Source: CAYRHN01 sp964424115 (GTDB taxonomy: Bacteria; Chloroflexota; Anaerolineae; Anaerolineales; Anaerolineaceae). Taken from it: a stretch of 64,000 nt of DNA. Positions 25,561 through 34,814 of this stretch are shown piece after piece. The stretch spans positions 309,589 to 373,588 of the forward strand of contig CAYRHN010000002.1 in NCBI GenBank assembly GCA_964424115.1, in the 5' to 3' direction. Numbering within the stretch: the stretch's first letter is position 1; every line of letters starts with the position of its first letter. The translations under genes were made by a program, and so were the position numbers. The notes under the pieces were generated by a model. It saw nothing but the letters and a program-made list of their open reading frames with translations. It did no database searches and had not been told where the DNA came from.

Positions 25561-28500
25561 TTTTTGACTGGTTTTGCTGTCTTCTTTTCTTTCTTAGGAG
25601 TATCCTCAGATAACGCGTGCACCAGTCCTTCAACCTGATAACCGGAATTCGCTTCGGCTTTCAACAGTTGTTGGAGAATCTCGCCTGCTCCCAAGATTCG
25701 TTCTACCAGGTTTGTGGTGCTGAAATCTGGGCGGGTCGCAGTTTGAAGAATAGCCATGCTCATCATCCACCAGGAAAACTCTTCAAAGCCTTCTTTGTTG
25801 AACCAAAGCACATCTTGATAACGGTTAATACCGATAAATCTCTGCACTTCGATATCCGATAAGAGGTTTTCCAATAAAGCCCGGATATCCAACTTGCCCA
25901 GGCGGTCATACCAATCCTGTTGGCTGATCAATAAGCGCAGCGTATGAAGCGACTTGTGAACCAATGATGGATCATAGCTCATTTCCGCCAGGGTTTGAGC
26001 AAGCGCCTTCCCCAATTGCCATTCTTCGAACCAGGAGAGACTCTGCTCGGTGTAGTCCTCCGGAGAGTTGATGCGGCCCAAGTTATGAACAAAACACCAC
26101 CCAAATAAGATGATCCAGCGTTCGGGGGATTGGGCCAGTCCCGCACGTAAATCTTCAATTACCTGCCGGTAACCCCTGCCCTGGAATGAGTTTTCCCCGG
26201 CGCCCGCGTTGGGTTTGACCTGCGGAGCAGAAATTGGGGATTGTGTTTCCAGAACTGGGATGGAGAGGATCAGGTGCAGCTTGGCGAGAACTTCATCCAG
26301 GACTACCTTTTTTTGATCTACTCTGCCGGTCATATGGCTTGCGCCATCCAGTAAAGCGCTGATCTTTTGGCGGGCTTCTGCCATCACCTGCGGAGAAACA
26401 GCCGTGTTGGGTGGAGCAATGCGTTGATCGAGGAGATAGTTGAAGTACCCGGGATTGGCGATCTCGCGGAAGGGTGAGAGGACTGGTTGTACGACCAGTT
26501 CTTTCAAGGCATCGGAGATGCTTGGTACACCGCGCCCGCCGAGGTATTCGGTCAGGTGGCGGTAGGAATGCCAGGCGTCGTCACGTATCTGGCGGAAATC
26601 AAGATAGACTGCATATTGATAGGCCTTGAGTTCGAAGTAAAAACCGTTGTCGACGATCTCCCGGCATGGGCGGATATATTCCAATCCGCTGGATTGATCC
26701 CTGAAGACAAGATACATATCAGGATCTCCCTTCAAATTGAGACCCTGAGCAACGCTGCGCTGTGAAAGGGTGCGTGCATCTCCGGATTTTGCAGTGAATG
26801 CCGCAGAAGTACGAATCCAGCCGCGGGTTTCCGCAAATTTATTATGGAAGATCACCAGGGCGCGTTCTCCCGCGGTACCGTTGGAGAAAGCGTACACATC
26901 TTCGTTCACTGATCCTTCCGGGGTGAAGAAGTCGTACAAGAGGAAGTGTTCCATTTCCGCAAATAGCGCACGGCGGTGAAGCAGAGGGAAAATCTCCCGT
27001 TGGTGACGTTCCACCAGGTAAGGATCAACCTGCTCTTCCCAATAAGCATGTCGGAATTCCATGCCGTATTTTTCGGCAAAACCTTCCACCTGGCCATGCC
27101 CAAACATGGGCAGACCAGGGAATGTTGCCATCAATGTACAAATGCCAAAATACTTGTCGCCCTTGCCAAACTGATCCACAGCAGTACGTTCATCGGGATT
27201 GTTCATAAAATTTACAAAACGTTTCAGGATCTCAGGTTCAAACTCAAGGGTATTCTTGATCACCTGGCGATATTTGGCATTATCTTCGTTGCGCAGTAAA
27301 TTCATAAATGCGCTGTTGTATACCCGGTGCATACCGAGGGTTCGAACAAAATACCCTTCCATTAACCAGAAGGCTTCTGCCAGCAGGAGGGTATCAGGAG
27401 CCTCAACTGCAGCACGATCCACCACCTCTCGCCAAAATTCGATAGGCATGACCTTATCAAATTGATCGCGCGTCATCCCGTGTTCAGCTCTGGATGGAAT
27501 TGCGCCGCCGGTTCCTGGTTCTGGGAACCACAGGCGCTGGTAGTGTTTTTTGGCCAGTGTCATGGCGGCATCGAAGCGAATGATGGGGAAGCGCCGTGCA
27601 ACCGATAAAATGGTTTGAATGACTGCTTCACGCACTTCGGGATTTAGATAATCTAATTGTGCAGTATCATTCCAGGGCATGGAGGTGCCGTCATTCCCGT
27701 GGTAGATATATTGCGTACGACCGTTTTGATTATCCACGCGCTTGAAAACCACAGCAGCATCGGTGCGGTCATAATAATGATCTTCAAGGAAAATACTCTC
27801 TCTGCCGTCACCAGATAGGTTCGGTCCGTTGAATGAATACGATGGGAAGGGGCTGTAATCCAGGGAAACAAACCAATCTGGATGTTCTGCCAACCACGGA
27901 GAATCAATCCCCATATGGTTGGGAACCATATCGCTTGCCAGGCGGATGCCTCGCTGCCAGGCGCGGTCACGCAAATTCGCATAAGCTGCCTCTCCTCCCA
28001 AATCCCAGGCAATTTCGTAATCGAAAAGGGAGTAAGCTGAAGCGATTGCTTCTGGATTGCCACACAATTGTTTGATCCTGGCAGAAGCTTTGCTGCGTTC
28101 CCACAGGCCAATCAGCCACAGGCCGGTAAACCCCCAACGCGCCAATTGGTCAAGTTCCTCATCCGGAATTTGATCCAGGTGGGTGATTGAGCGTTGATAT
28201 TTTTTGGAGAGTTGATCTAGCCAGACATAGCTATTCTTAGCAATCAACACCAGGCGAGGCATCCAATCTCGATCGGGGCTGAATCGTTCCGGTTCTTCCC
28301 AGGCTAAGCCGGCCCCTTCTCGTCCATAAATAGGGATCGGGATGGGGCCTGGCCCCATGAATCCCATCTTCTCCTCTTCTTTGATAAAGTCCATACTGCT
28401 GAGGAGACGATAAAGGTAACTGCCAATCAGATCCGCCCAGCGTGAGCGAATATAATCCAGCTGACCGGTCAGGCTATAAGGGACAGCAATGGCTGGCGCG

Positions 28501-29114
28501 CGAAGCATATCGATCAGGGGTTGTTGATCGGGGCCAAAGGGAAGTTGCGTGCTGAAAAATTCGTGCAGCTCCTTGACAACTTTCGTATAGCCAGTTTCTC
28601 GCGACAGGGCATCGTCATCGAAGAGCTCCAAGAACGGCGCAAGGGCAGGATTTTTGTTTGAGACCCACAAGATGATCAATTCTTCCAAAGCAACAGCGCG
28701 ATTGGGTATTCCTTCGGTATTACCCTCCAGATAATCGCCGGGGGTCAGTTCGCGCCGGTATACTACCAAAGGAGGAAATTGTCGAGTAAATTCCAGTAGA
28801 ACCCGGTCGATTTGCTGCACGCCTATCCGTTCATCCAGCCATTCCAGAGCCGAAAGAACGGCGTTGGGATTCTTTTGTTGGCGGTACAGGTGTATCACAT
28901 AATGGAGAATCTCATCAATCAGTCCCATGGCGTTGATCTGGCCGGCTTTCACAGCTTTTTCGGGGAAATTAACCAAATCCCGTTTTTGGTTCATTTTCTG
29001 AGCAAACATTCGCGAAGCATGGAAATTTGCCAACAAGACATTTCCATTTAACGCAAATAGGGATTGATCGAATTGGTAATGGTCACGTGCTTGTCGAGAG
29101 ATATGGAATTCCAT
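25557..29114 (-). CDS. large GH13-family (alpha-amylase-like) protein
   Basis: The 1185-residue protein has a GH13 barrel in the middle. Region I reads DMVPNHMG (about residue 397), region II IIRFDAAMT with the nucleophile Asp (about 513), region III LLLAEAFW with the acid/base Glu (about 576), and region IV NNPDERTA (about 640). The usual region IV is NHDE, so the normally conserved His is Pro here. About 300 residues before and 400 after the barrel match nothing I recognise. GH13 enzymes cut or transfer alpha-glucans; no signal peptide is present, so it acts in the cytoplasm. A GGAGA site and a TATAAT box about 30 bases upstream support the start. It is coupled to the methyltransferase-like gene and follows the AlkZ-like gene by 37 bp. 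Confidence 0.75.
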   Translation of the reverse strand: MEFHISRQARDHYQFDQSLFALNGNVLLANFHASRMFAQKMNQKRDLVNFPEKAVKAGQINAMGLIDEILHYVIHLYRQQKNPNAVLSALEWLDERIGVQQIDRVLLEFTRQFPPLVVYRRELTPGDYLEGNTEGIPNRAVALEELIILWVSNKNPALAPFLELFDDDALSRETGYTKVVKELHEFFSTQLPFGPDQQPLIDMLRAPAIAVPYSLTGQLDYIRSRWADLIGSYLYRLLSSMDFIKEEEKMGFMGPGPIPIPIYGREGAGLAWEEPERFSPDRDWMPRLVLIAKNSYVWLDQLSKKYQRSITHLDQIPDEELDQLARWGFTGLWLIGLWERSKASARIKQLCGNPEAIASAYSLFDYEIAWDLGGEAAYANLRDRAWQRGIRLASDMVPNHMGIDSPWLAEHPDWFVSLDYSPFPSYSFNGPNLSGDGRESIFLEDHYYDRTDAAVVFKRVDNQNGRTQYIYHGNDGTSMPWNDTAQLDYLNPEVREAVIQTILSVARRFPIIRFDAAMTLAKKHYQRLWFPEPGTGGAIPSRAEHGMTRDQFDKVMPIEFWREVVDRAAVEAPDTLLLAEAFWLMEGYFVRTLGMHRVYNSAFMNLLRNEDNAKYRQVIKNTLEFEPEILKRFVNFMNNPDERTAVDQFGKGDKYFGICTLMATFPGLPMFGHGQVEGFAEKYGMEFRHAYWEEQVDPYLVERHQREIFPLLHRRALFAEMEHFLLYDFFTPEGSVNEDVYAFSNGTAGERALVIFHNKFAETRGWIRTSAAFTAKSGDARTLSQRSVAQGLNLKGDPDMYLVFRDQSSGLEYIRPCREIVDNGFYFELKAYQYAVYLDFRQIRDDAWHSYRHLTEYLGGRGVPSISDALKELVVQPVLSPFREIANPGYFNYLLDQRIAPPNTAVSPQVMAEARQKISALLDGASHMTGRVDQKKVVLDEVLAKLHLILSIPVLETQSPISAPQVKPNAGAGENSFQGRGYRQVIEDLRAGLAQSPERWIILFGWCFVHNLGRINSPEDYTEQSLSWFEEWQLGKALAQTLAEMSYDPSLVHKSLHTLRLLISQQDWYDRLGKLDIRALLENLLSDIEVQRFIGINRYQDVLWFNKEGFEEFSWWMMSMAILQTATRPDFSTTNLVERILGAGEILQQLLKAEANSGYQVEGLVHALSEDTPKKEKKTAKPVKK

Positions 29115-29151
29115 GTTGTTCTCCGATCACAAGGATGATATTTATTATATA

Positions 29152-30027
29152 TTAGATGAGCTTTGGAAGTACAAAGAAATCATTCGTTGCTTTATCCGGC
29201 TGCTGTCCATCAGGTAATTGAGCCTCAGCTGCCAACTCGCCATGATCAACCAGGTATCTTAATGCCCGGAGGGTATCTTCGCTTCGCCATCCAAAAAGCT
29301 TTTGCACTTGCGCCTGATTGGCAGCTCCAACCGATTCGAAATAAGTAAGAATCAAGCGGCGGCGGGCTTCCGGTTCGGAAATCGGCTTTGCTTCATGAAG
29401 AAGAGAAGGCAGGTGGCGGAAAACGGTATCGTAGATAAACGCGTAGTTCCAGGCGCCGGCCTGGGCAACACCTACCGGAAGAATCTTCATTTCTACTTGT
29501 AAGGCATTCAGCGCTCGATTAAAACGGGCATCGCTTTCATGGCTTGTAAGGCGAGCCGCTTTCCGTAATGCCAGAGTATGCAGCGGCCCTTCCCGCAATA
29601 ACGCCTCATACATTTGTTTGGCTTCAAGTGTCATATTTCCTTGTTCGTACTGCTCTAGATAATCGTTTTCCGGATCGCCAAAATTCGGCGATAGAGCATA
29701 GAAATACCTGGCTGTGGTCAGAGAGGTAATCGTATTTCGGTTGCGCAGCAAACGGGAGTAATACCACACCCGCTTATCCAGCAAGCCGTCTTTCCAACCC
29801 CAGGTTACATGCCCGGGGTCATCGTGCTCATCGGCGACAGGCCGGTCACCTGCGGCTGCGACCCATAAACTGGGCAGGTCGATCCCTTTAATTGGCCAGA
29901 AAAAAATAAATCCGCGCCGGTTCACAAATTGAAGCGCTTCATCGGCAGAGGCCAGTCGCTTTCCCGGTAACGTATTGAAAGTTTCTGAGCGCAATGAATG
30001 TAGAAGTTCAATATTTATAAGAGGCAT
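29152..30027 (-). CDS. AlkZ-related (HTH_42/YcaQ-like) winged-helix protein
   Basis: The 291 residues look like the AlkZ/YcaQ superfamily: an N-terminal region (LASADEALQFVNRRGF, LPSLWVAAAGDRP), a middle with WGWKDGLLDKRVWYYSRLL, then winged-helix segments (EALLREGPLHTLALRKAA; VQKLFGWRSEDTLRALRYLVDHGEL). AlkZ and YcaQ are glycosylases that unhook DNA crosslinks. The QxQ/QxD catalytic motif of true AlkZ was not seen, so this is a relative of uncertain activity. It starts six bases after a TATGAT box, lies after a terminator, and heads a unit with the GH13 and methyltransferase-like genes. Confidence 0.55.
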   Translation of the reverse strand: MPLINIELLHSLRSETFNTLPGKRLASADEALQFVNRRGFIFFWPIKGIDLPSLWVAAAGDRPVADEHDDPGHVTWGWKDGLLDKRVWYYSRLLRNRNTITSLTTARYFYALSPNFGDPENDYLEQYEQGNMTLEAKQMYEALLREGPLHTLALRKAARLTSHESDARFNRALNALQVEMKILPVGVAQAGAWNYAFIYDTVFRHLPSLLHEAKPISEPEARRRLILTYFESVGAANQAQVQKLFGWRSEDTLRALRYLVDHGELAAEAQLPDGQQPDKATNDFFVLPKLI

Positions 30028-30062
30028 ATGCCAATCATACTCTGGAATACTTTTGACGATAA
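30028..30062 (-). promoter_or_regulatory. promoter of the AlkZ-like/GH13/methyltransferase-like unit
   Basis: On the minus strand TATGAT (30039-30034) is followed by six bases and the ATG. A weak -35 candidate TTATCG lies near 30057-30062 with spacing of about 17. The transcript would be leaderless. Confidence 0.4.
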
Positions 30063-30067
30063 GGGGG

Positions 30068-30104
30068 AAAGAAAAAGGCTGCCGGAAATCCTTTCCGACA
30101 GCCT
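30068..30104 (-). terminator. rho-independent terminator after the thiolase gene
   Basis: A 13-bp stem with one mismatch (AGGCTG-C-CGGAAA at 30076-30088 pairing with TTTCCG-A-CAGCCT at 30092-30104, loop TCC) is followed on the minus strand by TTTTCTTT. It lies 20 bp past the thiolase stop. Confidence 0.9.
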
Positions 30105-30123
30105 GCAGGAACCTGATTGAAAT

Positions 30124-31278
30124 TTATTCGGCCTGAAGGATGTGCGCGACAATATTGGAGCCGCTGCCGCCGATATTTTGTGCCATACCGTAACGGGCGT
30201 TTTCCACCTGGGTACCGGTTGCTTCGCCCCGCAATTGCTGGACCACCTCAACGATTTGATACATCCCTGTGGCACCTACCGGATGGCCGCGAGCTTTTAG
30301 TCCTCCGCGGGTAGCGACAGGAATGCGGCCAGTGGGGCGTATCTCTCCATCCATTCCTAATCGAGGGGCCTGACCGCGTTCAGCAAATCCGGTAGCCTCA
30401 AGAGAGAGGGCTGCCATGATGCTGAAAGCGTCGTGGAGCTCAAAAACATCGATTTCTTTTGGCGAGATCCCGGCCATGGCATAAGCTTTTTTGGCGGACA
30501 TCTCGGCCGCAGTCAGCCACAAAGGATCGCGTCGTCCATGGACTGCAATGGAATCGGTCGCAGCAGCTGACCCAACGACTTTGATCACTTTCTTGCCCAG
30601 GCGGCGAACAAAATCAGCAGGGACCAAAACCGCGGCTGCTGCGCCATCTCCGATCCCTGAGGCGTCCATCAGATTGATTGGATCCGCCACCATGGGGCTC
30701 TTGGCGTATTGTTCTTCGGTTATGGCCTCACGGAAACGGGCAAATGGATTGTGGACTCCGTTGGCATGGGCATTGATCGAGAAAGGCGCAAAATGCTCTT
30801 TCTTCCAGCCGTATTCGTGCATATAGCGGCGCATGATCAGAGCATTTAAGCCCACAAATGAGATCCCCTGGGAGGCTTCCCAATCGGAATCTGCAGCAGT
30901 GGCCAGCTCAGCCGTGATTTCGTCTGCGGGGGCGTCGGTCATTTTTTCGACTCCCACTGCAATAGCGGCATCCATTTCACCAGATGCCACCGCCATCAAA
31001 GCTGCCCGGAACGAAGCTGCCCCAGATCCGCATGCTGCTTCGATATGCACTGCTCCAGCGTGATGCAATCCCACCCAGTCTGCGATGTAGGTGCCTAAAT
31101 GCAACTGTCGATTCGCAGAACCAGACATCATATTCCCCACAAAAATGCTGTCCACGCTTGCTAGCCCCGAATCCTGAAGAGCTGAAAGCAAGGCGTCCCC
31201 TGCCAGTTCACGTAAGGATTTATCCCATTGTTCTTCTATGATCGTCTGTCCGATCCCCAGCACTGCGACTTCGCGCAT
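30124..31278 (-). CDS. thiolase (SCP2/archaeal-type acetyl-CoA acetyltransferase-like)
   Basis: The 384-residue protein has the thiolase nucleophile in IEAACGSGAASFR (Cys 83), the mid-domain DASGIGDGAAAAVLVP, ELHDAFSIM, and the C-terminal GGLKARGHPVGATG with the catalytic His. The second catalytic Cys of classical thiolases (CxSG near the C-terminus) is replaced by IGGSGSN, as in the archaeal/SCP-like subfamily. That subfamily often partners an OB-fold DUF35 protein and HMG-CoA synthase; neither gene is nearby. Condensation or cleavage of acyl-CoA is known for the family, but the direction here is open. AAAGGA precedes the start. The promoter region is shared with the divergent CapA-like pair. 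Confidence 0.85.
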   Translation of the reverse strand: MREVAVLGIGQTIIEEQWDKSLRELAGDALLSALQDSGLASVDSIFVGNMMSGSANRQLHLGTYIADWVGLHHAGAVHIEAACGSGAASFRAALMAVASGEMDAAIAVGVEKMTDAPADEITAELATAADSDWEASQGISFVGLNALIMRRYMHEYGWKKEHFAPFSINAHANGVHNPFARFREAITEEQYAKSPMVADPINLMDASGIGDGAAAAVLVPADFVRRLGKKVIKVVGSAAATDSIAVHGRRDPLWLTAAEMSAKKAYAMAGISPKEIDVFELHDAFSIMAALSLEATGFAERGQAPRLGMDGEIRPTGRIPVATRGGLKARGHPVGATGMYQIVEVVQQLRGEATGTQVENARYGMAQNIGGSGSNIVAHILQAE

Positions 31279-31348
31279 GGCAAAATCCTTTCTGAATGAA
31301 AATTCTGTGTGTAATTATAAGAGTTCTTTCTGTCAGGAACTATCAGAT

Positions 31349-31360
31349 TATAATAGCCCT
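31349..31360 (+). promoter_or_regulatory. -10 box six bases before the first CapA-like gene (leaderless)
   Basis: TATAAT at 31349-31354 is followed by AGCCCT and ATG. No ribosome-binding site precedes the ATG and no good -35 box is seen. Confidence 0.5.
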
Positions 31361-33106
31361 ATGAAACGCCTGGTTTATTGTGTCTTACTATTGACATTGT
31401 TCACAACTGCCTGCCAGGAGAAGGGACGGGATGATGAGGGCGGGGGGACTACTTCCAGCCCGGCAAACACCAGCATCCCATATCCACAAAGCACTCCAGT
31501 TTCAAACTCCCCTTTGATAACTTCGCCGGCTACCGATGACAAAACCATTTCAACAGAAGAGATTCCGACTGCGACTGCGGCAGCATATGCAGGCAAAACC
31601 TATTGGATTTCTCCCAACCTTCCCTCAGGTATTCTCGAGGATTTATCCTTCCCCGAGGAAATAGAAAAAAGCCAGGATGAGATACGGGCGAATATCAAAT
31701 TGGTACCGGAAAATTTATTAGACGGTTCGCAACCATGCCTGCAACGTTTCACCTGGGTGTATGCGCTCGTAGCGCCATTTCCAACGGTGACTGATGGCGT
31801 TGATGAGAAAGAAATTCTTGCCGTATGGCAAGGAGAACTTGGAACCACATTCCCTCGCCGGCCTTTGATGATGGATGCAGAAACTGCTGAGGTCTTTCGA
31901 GATGCCTGGGGTGAGCCGGCTTCCGGAACAATTAAGATCTTCACTGCCGAGGAACTGGTGGATACTGCCTGGGCAGCCCAATATTCCTGGGGAATTGTTC
32001 CTTTTGAGCGACTTCAACCGCGTTGGAAAGTGCTGCGAGTAAGCGGCAAATCTCCATTGGATAAGACTTTGGACATAAGCAAATATCCTCTGGCAATTTC
32101 GTTTTGCTGGACTGGAGATCCAAATATCTTAGTGGCTTACCGGGATTGGATCGTCGCTTCAGGAAATCCTGAGCCGGCCACCAATCGAGATGTGGATAAG
32201 ATGACCGTTTTGAATATGACCGGCGTCACAGCGATGGTGCGCGGGACGGCGGCAACGATGGAAGATAAAGGGATCACTTACCCGGCCCAAGATGTTGGAG
32301 CTTGGCTGCGCGAGGCTGACCTGACACACATTAGTAATGAAGTATCTTTCTCAGCAGATTGCCCACCTGGATTGCCGTTCCGCAGCAGCGCGTCGTTTTG
32401 TTCTCCAGAAAGCTATTTTGCGCTGATCGAAGTGACTGGGGCGGATATCATCGAATTGACAGGGAATCATATTAATGATTGGGGAACACAGGCGTTCCTG
32501 CATACTCTGGATATATATAAGGAAAAGGGATTACATACTTTCGGGGGTGGGGCAAATCTGGAGGAGGCTAGAAAACCATTATTGTTGGTCGATCACGGCA
32601 ACCGTCTGGCATTCATTGGTTGTAATGCGGCAGGTCCTGAGCGGGCTTGGGCGACAGCAGATCAACCAGGAGCTGCGCCATGTGACCGAGAGTGGCTAAC
32701 TTCGGAAATTTCATCCTTGCGCGAACAAGGATACCTGCCGATTGTGACTTTCCAACACCTGGAAGTGTGTTCTATGGTCGCCCATATGACCCAGATCACC
32801 GATTTTGAGGCAGCAGCGCGAGCCGGAGCTGTGATTGTCAGCGGCAGTCAAGCTCACTGCCCGCAAATGTTTGCATTTGTAGGAGACGCCTTTATTCATT
32901 ATGGATTGGGGAATCTGTTCTTCGACCAGATGGACTTCTCAACCCGTCGCGGGTTTATGGACCGACATATTTTTTATGATGGAAAATATCTTGGAACAGA
33001 ACTGGCAACAACCATGATCGAAGAAGCTGCCCGTCCGCGCTTTATGGAAAATGCGGAACGGCGCCAATTATTGCATGAGATCTTTTTGGCAGGTGGATGG
33101 TGGTAA
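31361..33106 (+). CDS. CapA-family (PGA_cap-like) lipoprotein 1
   Basis: The start is placed at 31361, where a lipoprotein signal begins (MKRLVYCVLLLTLFTTAC, Cys 18); an upstream in-frame start would bury it. The 581-residue protein has a Ser/Thr/Pro-rich spacer (about 20-75). A first domain follows (VYALVAPFPTVTDGVDE), and then a calcineurin-like CapA fold. Recognisable blocks are EVSFSADCPPG, IIELTGNHINDWG, FGGGANLEEARKPLLL, GNRLAFIGCN, GSQAHCPQM and FIHYGLGNLFFDQM. The usual HWGxEY and GHHPH metal-site motifs are degenerate (TFQHLE, GSQAH), so activity may differ from polyglutamate-capsule proteins. It shares the A of its TAA with the next start codon, so the pair is translationally coupled. 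Confidence 0.8.
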   Translation: MKRLVYCVLLLTLFTTACQEKGRDDEGGGTTSSPANTSIPYPQSTPVSNSPLITSPATDDKTISTEEIPTATAAAYAGKTYWISPNLPSGILEDLSFPEEIEKSQDEIRANIKLVPENLLDGSQPCLQRFTWVYALVAPFPTVTDGVDEKEILAVWQGELGTTFPRRPLMMDAETAEVFRDAWGEPASGTIKIFTAEELVDTAWAAQYSWGIVPFERLQPRWKVLRVSGKSPLDKTLDISKYPLAISFCWTGDPNILVAYRDWIVASGNPEPATNRDVDKMTVLNMTGVTAMVRGTAATMEDKGITYPAQDVGAWLREADLTHISNEVSFSADCPPGLPFRSSASFCSPESYFALIEVTGADIIELTGNHINDWGTQAFLHTLDIYKEKGLHTFGGGANLEEARKPLLLVDHGNRLAFIGCNAAGPERAWATADQPGAAPCDREWLTSEISSLREQGYLPIVTFQHLEVCSMVAHMTQITDFEAAARAGAVIVSGSQAHCPQMFAFVGDAFIHYGLGNLFFDQMDFSTRRGFMDRHIFYDGKYLGTELATTMIEEAARPRFMENAERRQLLHEIFLAGGWW

Positions 33107-34794
33107 TGGGGCATAATTGGTTGAAATACTTTCTATTCTTTTTCCTTCTCCTCGGATTTACCTTCGGAGCCGGGTGTACTTCACAGGCATCTGAAAACGA
33201 AGCTGTTATCAAAGCGAGCGCTACCTCCACGCCGTTTCAACCGGTTTATCCTTCGGCGACAGTGGCCCCTTCCGCATCTCCCACTCCGGCAGATATTTTG
33301 TTTGAATTAGATCCTGGTTTACCGCCAGACCTGGCGGCAAATTTAGTTATTCAACCACCTCTCCGTAAGGTCGAGAGCGGTGGGGTTGTTCGTTTGGATG
33401 TTTGTGTTACTGGAGGAAGTGTCAGCTGCGACAACGCTGCGACGTGGGTATATGCATTGGTCGCTCCATTCCCAACTGTAACAGATGATGTGTCTCTGTC
33501 TTTGCTGAAAGCAGCCTGGAACGGAGGAGAAAAGCCGGAGGAATTTTCCGGGATGCCGCTTTTGCTTTCTCCTGAAACCGCAGCAGCATTCAGCAAGGCT
33601 TGGGGAAATCCTACTGAAGGCGCAATTCAGATTCTTCCTTCAGATCAGATCTTGGATGCGGCGTGGTCTGCTCGTCCCAGCTGGGCGATTATAGGTTTTG
33701 AAGATCTTGAACCACGCTGGAAAGTACTGCGTGTAGATGGGCTTTCACCGCTGGATAAGAATCTGGATGTTTCATTTTATCCATTGGCTCTTTCGTTTGG
33801 TTGGACAGGGGATCAGGGTGCTTTGAATGCTGTGAAGAGATTGATCAGTCTGCCATCAACCAACCGGGATTCTGCAAAAATGACGGTGCTGGTTATGACA
33901 GGTGTCACGGCGCTGACGCGAGCCACGGGATGGAAAATGGAATTGAATGGCATGGAATATCCTGCGCGCGATATTCTACCCTGGTTGAAGGATGCTGATT
34001 TCCTGCATATCAGTAATGAAGTATCATTTAACCCCAACTGCGGTCCGGCTGATCCTGCCCAACCAAATCTCATGTTCTGCAGTGATCCGCAATATATTGA
34101 GCTATTGGACGCGATTGGTGCAGATGTGATTGAATTGAGCGGAAATCACAATGTGGATCGCGGCATGAACGCATTCATTTATTCGCTCAATCTTTACCGA
34201 CAACGTGGATGGGGAGTGTATGTTGGGGGGATGAACAAAGAAGAAGCACAGAAGCCATTGCTGCTAGAGCATAATGGGAACCGCCTGGTTTTCATTGGCT
34301 GCAACCTGGCTGGCCCGGAGCGCGTATGGGCAACGGATGATACTCCTGGAGAAGCGACCTGCGATTATGATTATATTGACGCTCAGTTAACCGAATTGCG
34401 AGCTCAGGGCTATCTGCCAATCTTTACTTACCAATGGTATGAATCTTACAGCCCCGTTGCCAGCACCCCGCAGAAAGAAGATTTCCGTGCCCGAGCGGCT
34501 GCCGGAGCGTTGATCGTGCAGGGAAGCCAGGCCCATCGTCCGCAAGGAATGGAATTTATATACGGATCTTTTATTCATTACGGTTTAGGAAATCTGTTCT
34601 TTGACCAGATGGAAGTGAGTGGAGTTACTGGAACGCGAGATGAGTTTCTTGACCGGCATGTATTTTATAATGGACGATATATCAGTACAGAACTGCTAAC
34701 CGCCTTATTAGAGGATTATGCGCGTCCACGGCCGATGACGGAAGCGGAACGCCAATCGTTTTTACTAGAAATGTTCGATGCCAGCGGATGGTAA
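33106..34794 (+). CDS. CapA-family (PGA_cap-like) lipoprotein 2
   Basis: The ATG at 33106 overlaps the previous stop (TAATG) and has AGGTGG nine bases upstream; an ATG at 33097 is too close to that site. The 562-residue protein has a lipoprotein signal (FFFLLLGFTFGAGC) and a Ser/Thr/Pro spacer. It is similar along its length to the first copy: VYALVAPFPTVTDDV, EPRWKVLRVDGLSPLDK, HISNEVSFNPNCGPAD, ELSGNHNVDRG, GNRLVFIGCNLAGPERVWA and GSQAHRPQG. The two are tandem paralogues that diverged considerably. In the catalytic loop it has FTYQWYESYSP where copy 1 has FQHLEVCSM, so the two sites probably differ in chemistry or in being active at all. Confidence 0.8.
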   Translation: MGHNWLKYFLFFFLLLGFTFGAGCTSQASENEAVIKASATSTPFQPVYPSATVAPSASPTPADILFELDPGLPPDLAANLVIQPPLRKVESGGVVRLDVCVTGGSVSCDNAATWVYALVAPFPTVTDDVSLSLLKAAWNGGEKPEEFSGMPLLLSPETAAAFSKAWGNPTEGAIQILPSDQILDAAWSARPSWAIIGFEDLEPRWKVLRVDGLSPLDKNLDVSFYPLALSFGWTGDQGALNAVKRLISLPSTNRDSAKMTVLVMTGVTALTRATGWKMELNGMEYPARDILPWLKDADFLHISNEVSFNPNCGPADPAQPNLMFCSDPQYIELLDAIGADVIELSGNHNVDRGMNAFIYSLNLYRQRGWGVYVGGMNKEEAQKPLLLEHNGNRLVFIGCNLAGPERVWATDDTPGEATCDYDYIDAQLTELRAQGYLPIFTYQWYESYSPVASTPQKEDFRARAAAGALIVQGSQAHRPQGMEFIYGSFIHYGLGNLFFDQMEVSGVTGTRDEFLDRHVFYNGRYISTELLTALLEDYARPRPMTEAERQSFLLEMFDASGW

Positions 34795-34814
34795 ACTATT
34801 CCATGGAGGATAAA

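Noticed and set aside
30124..31278. Mevalonate-pathway thiolase unit
   Set aside because: The thiolase is of the matching type, but no HMG-CoA synthase or DUF35 gene lies beside it.
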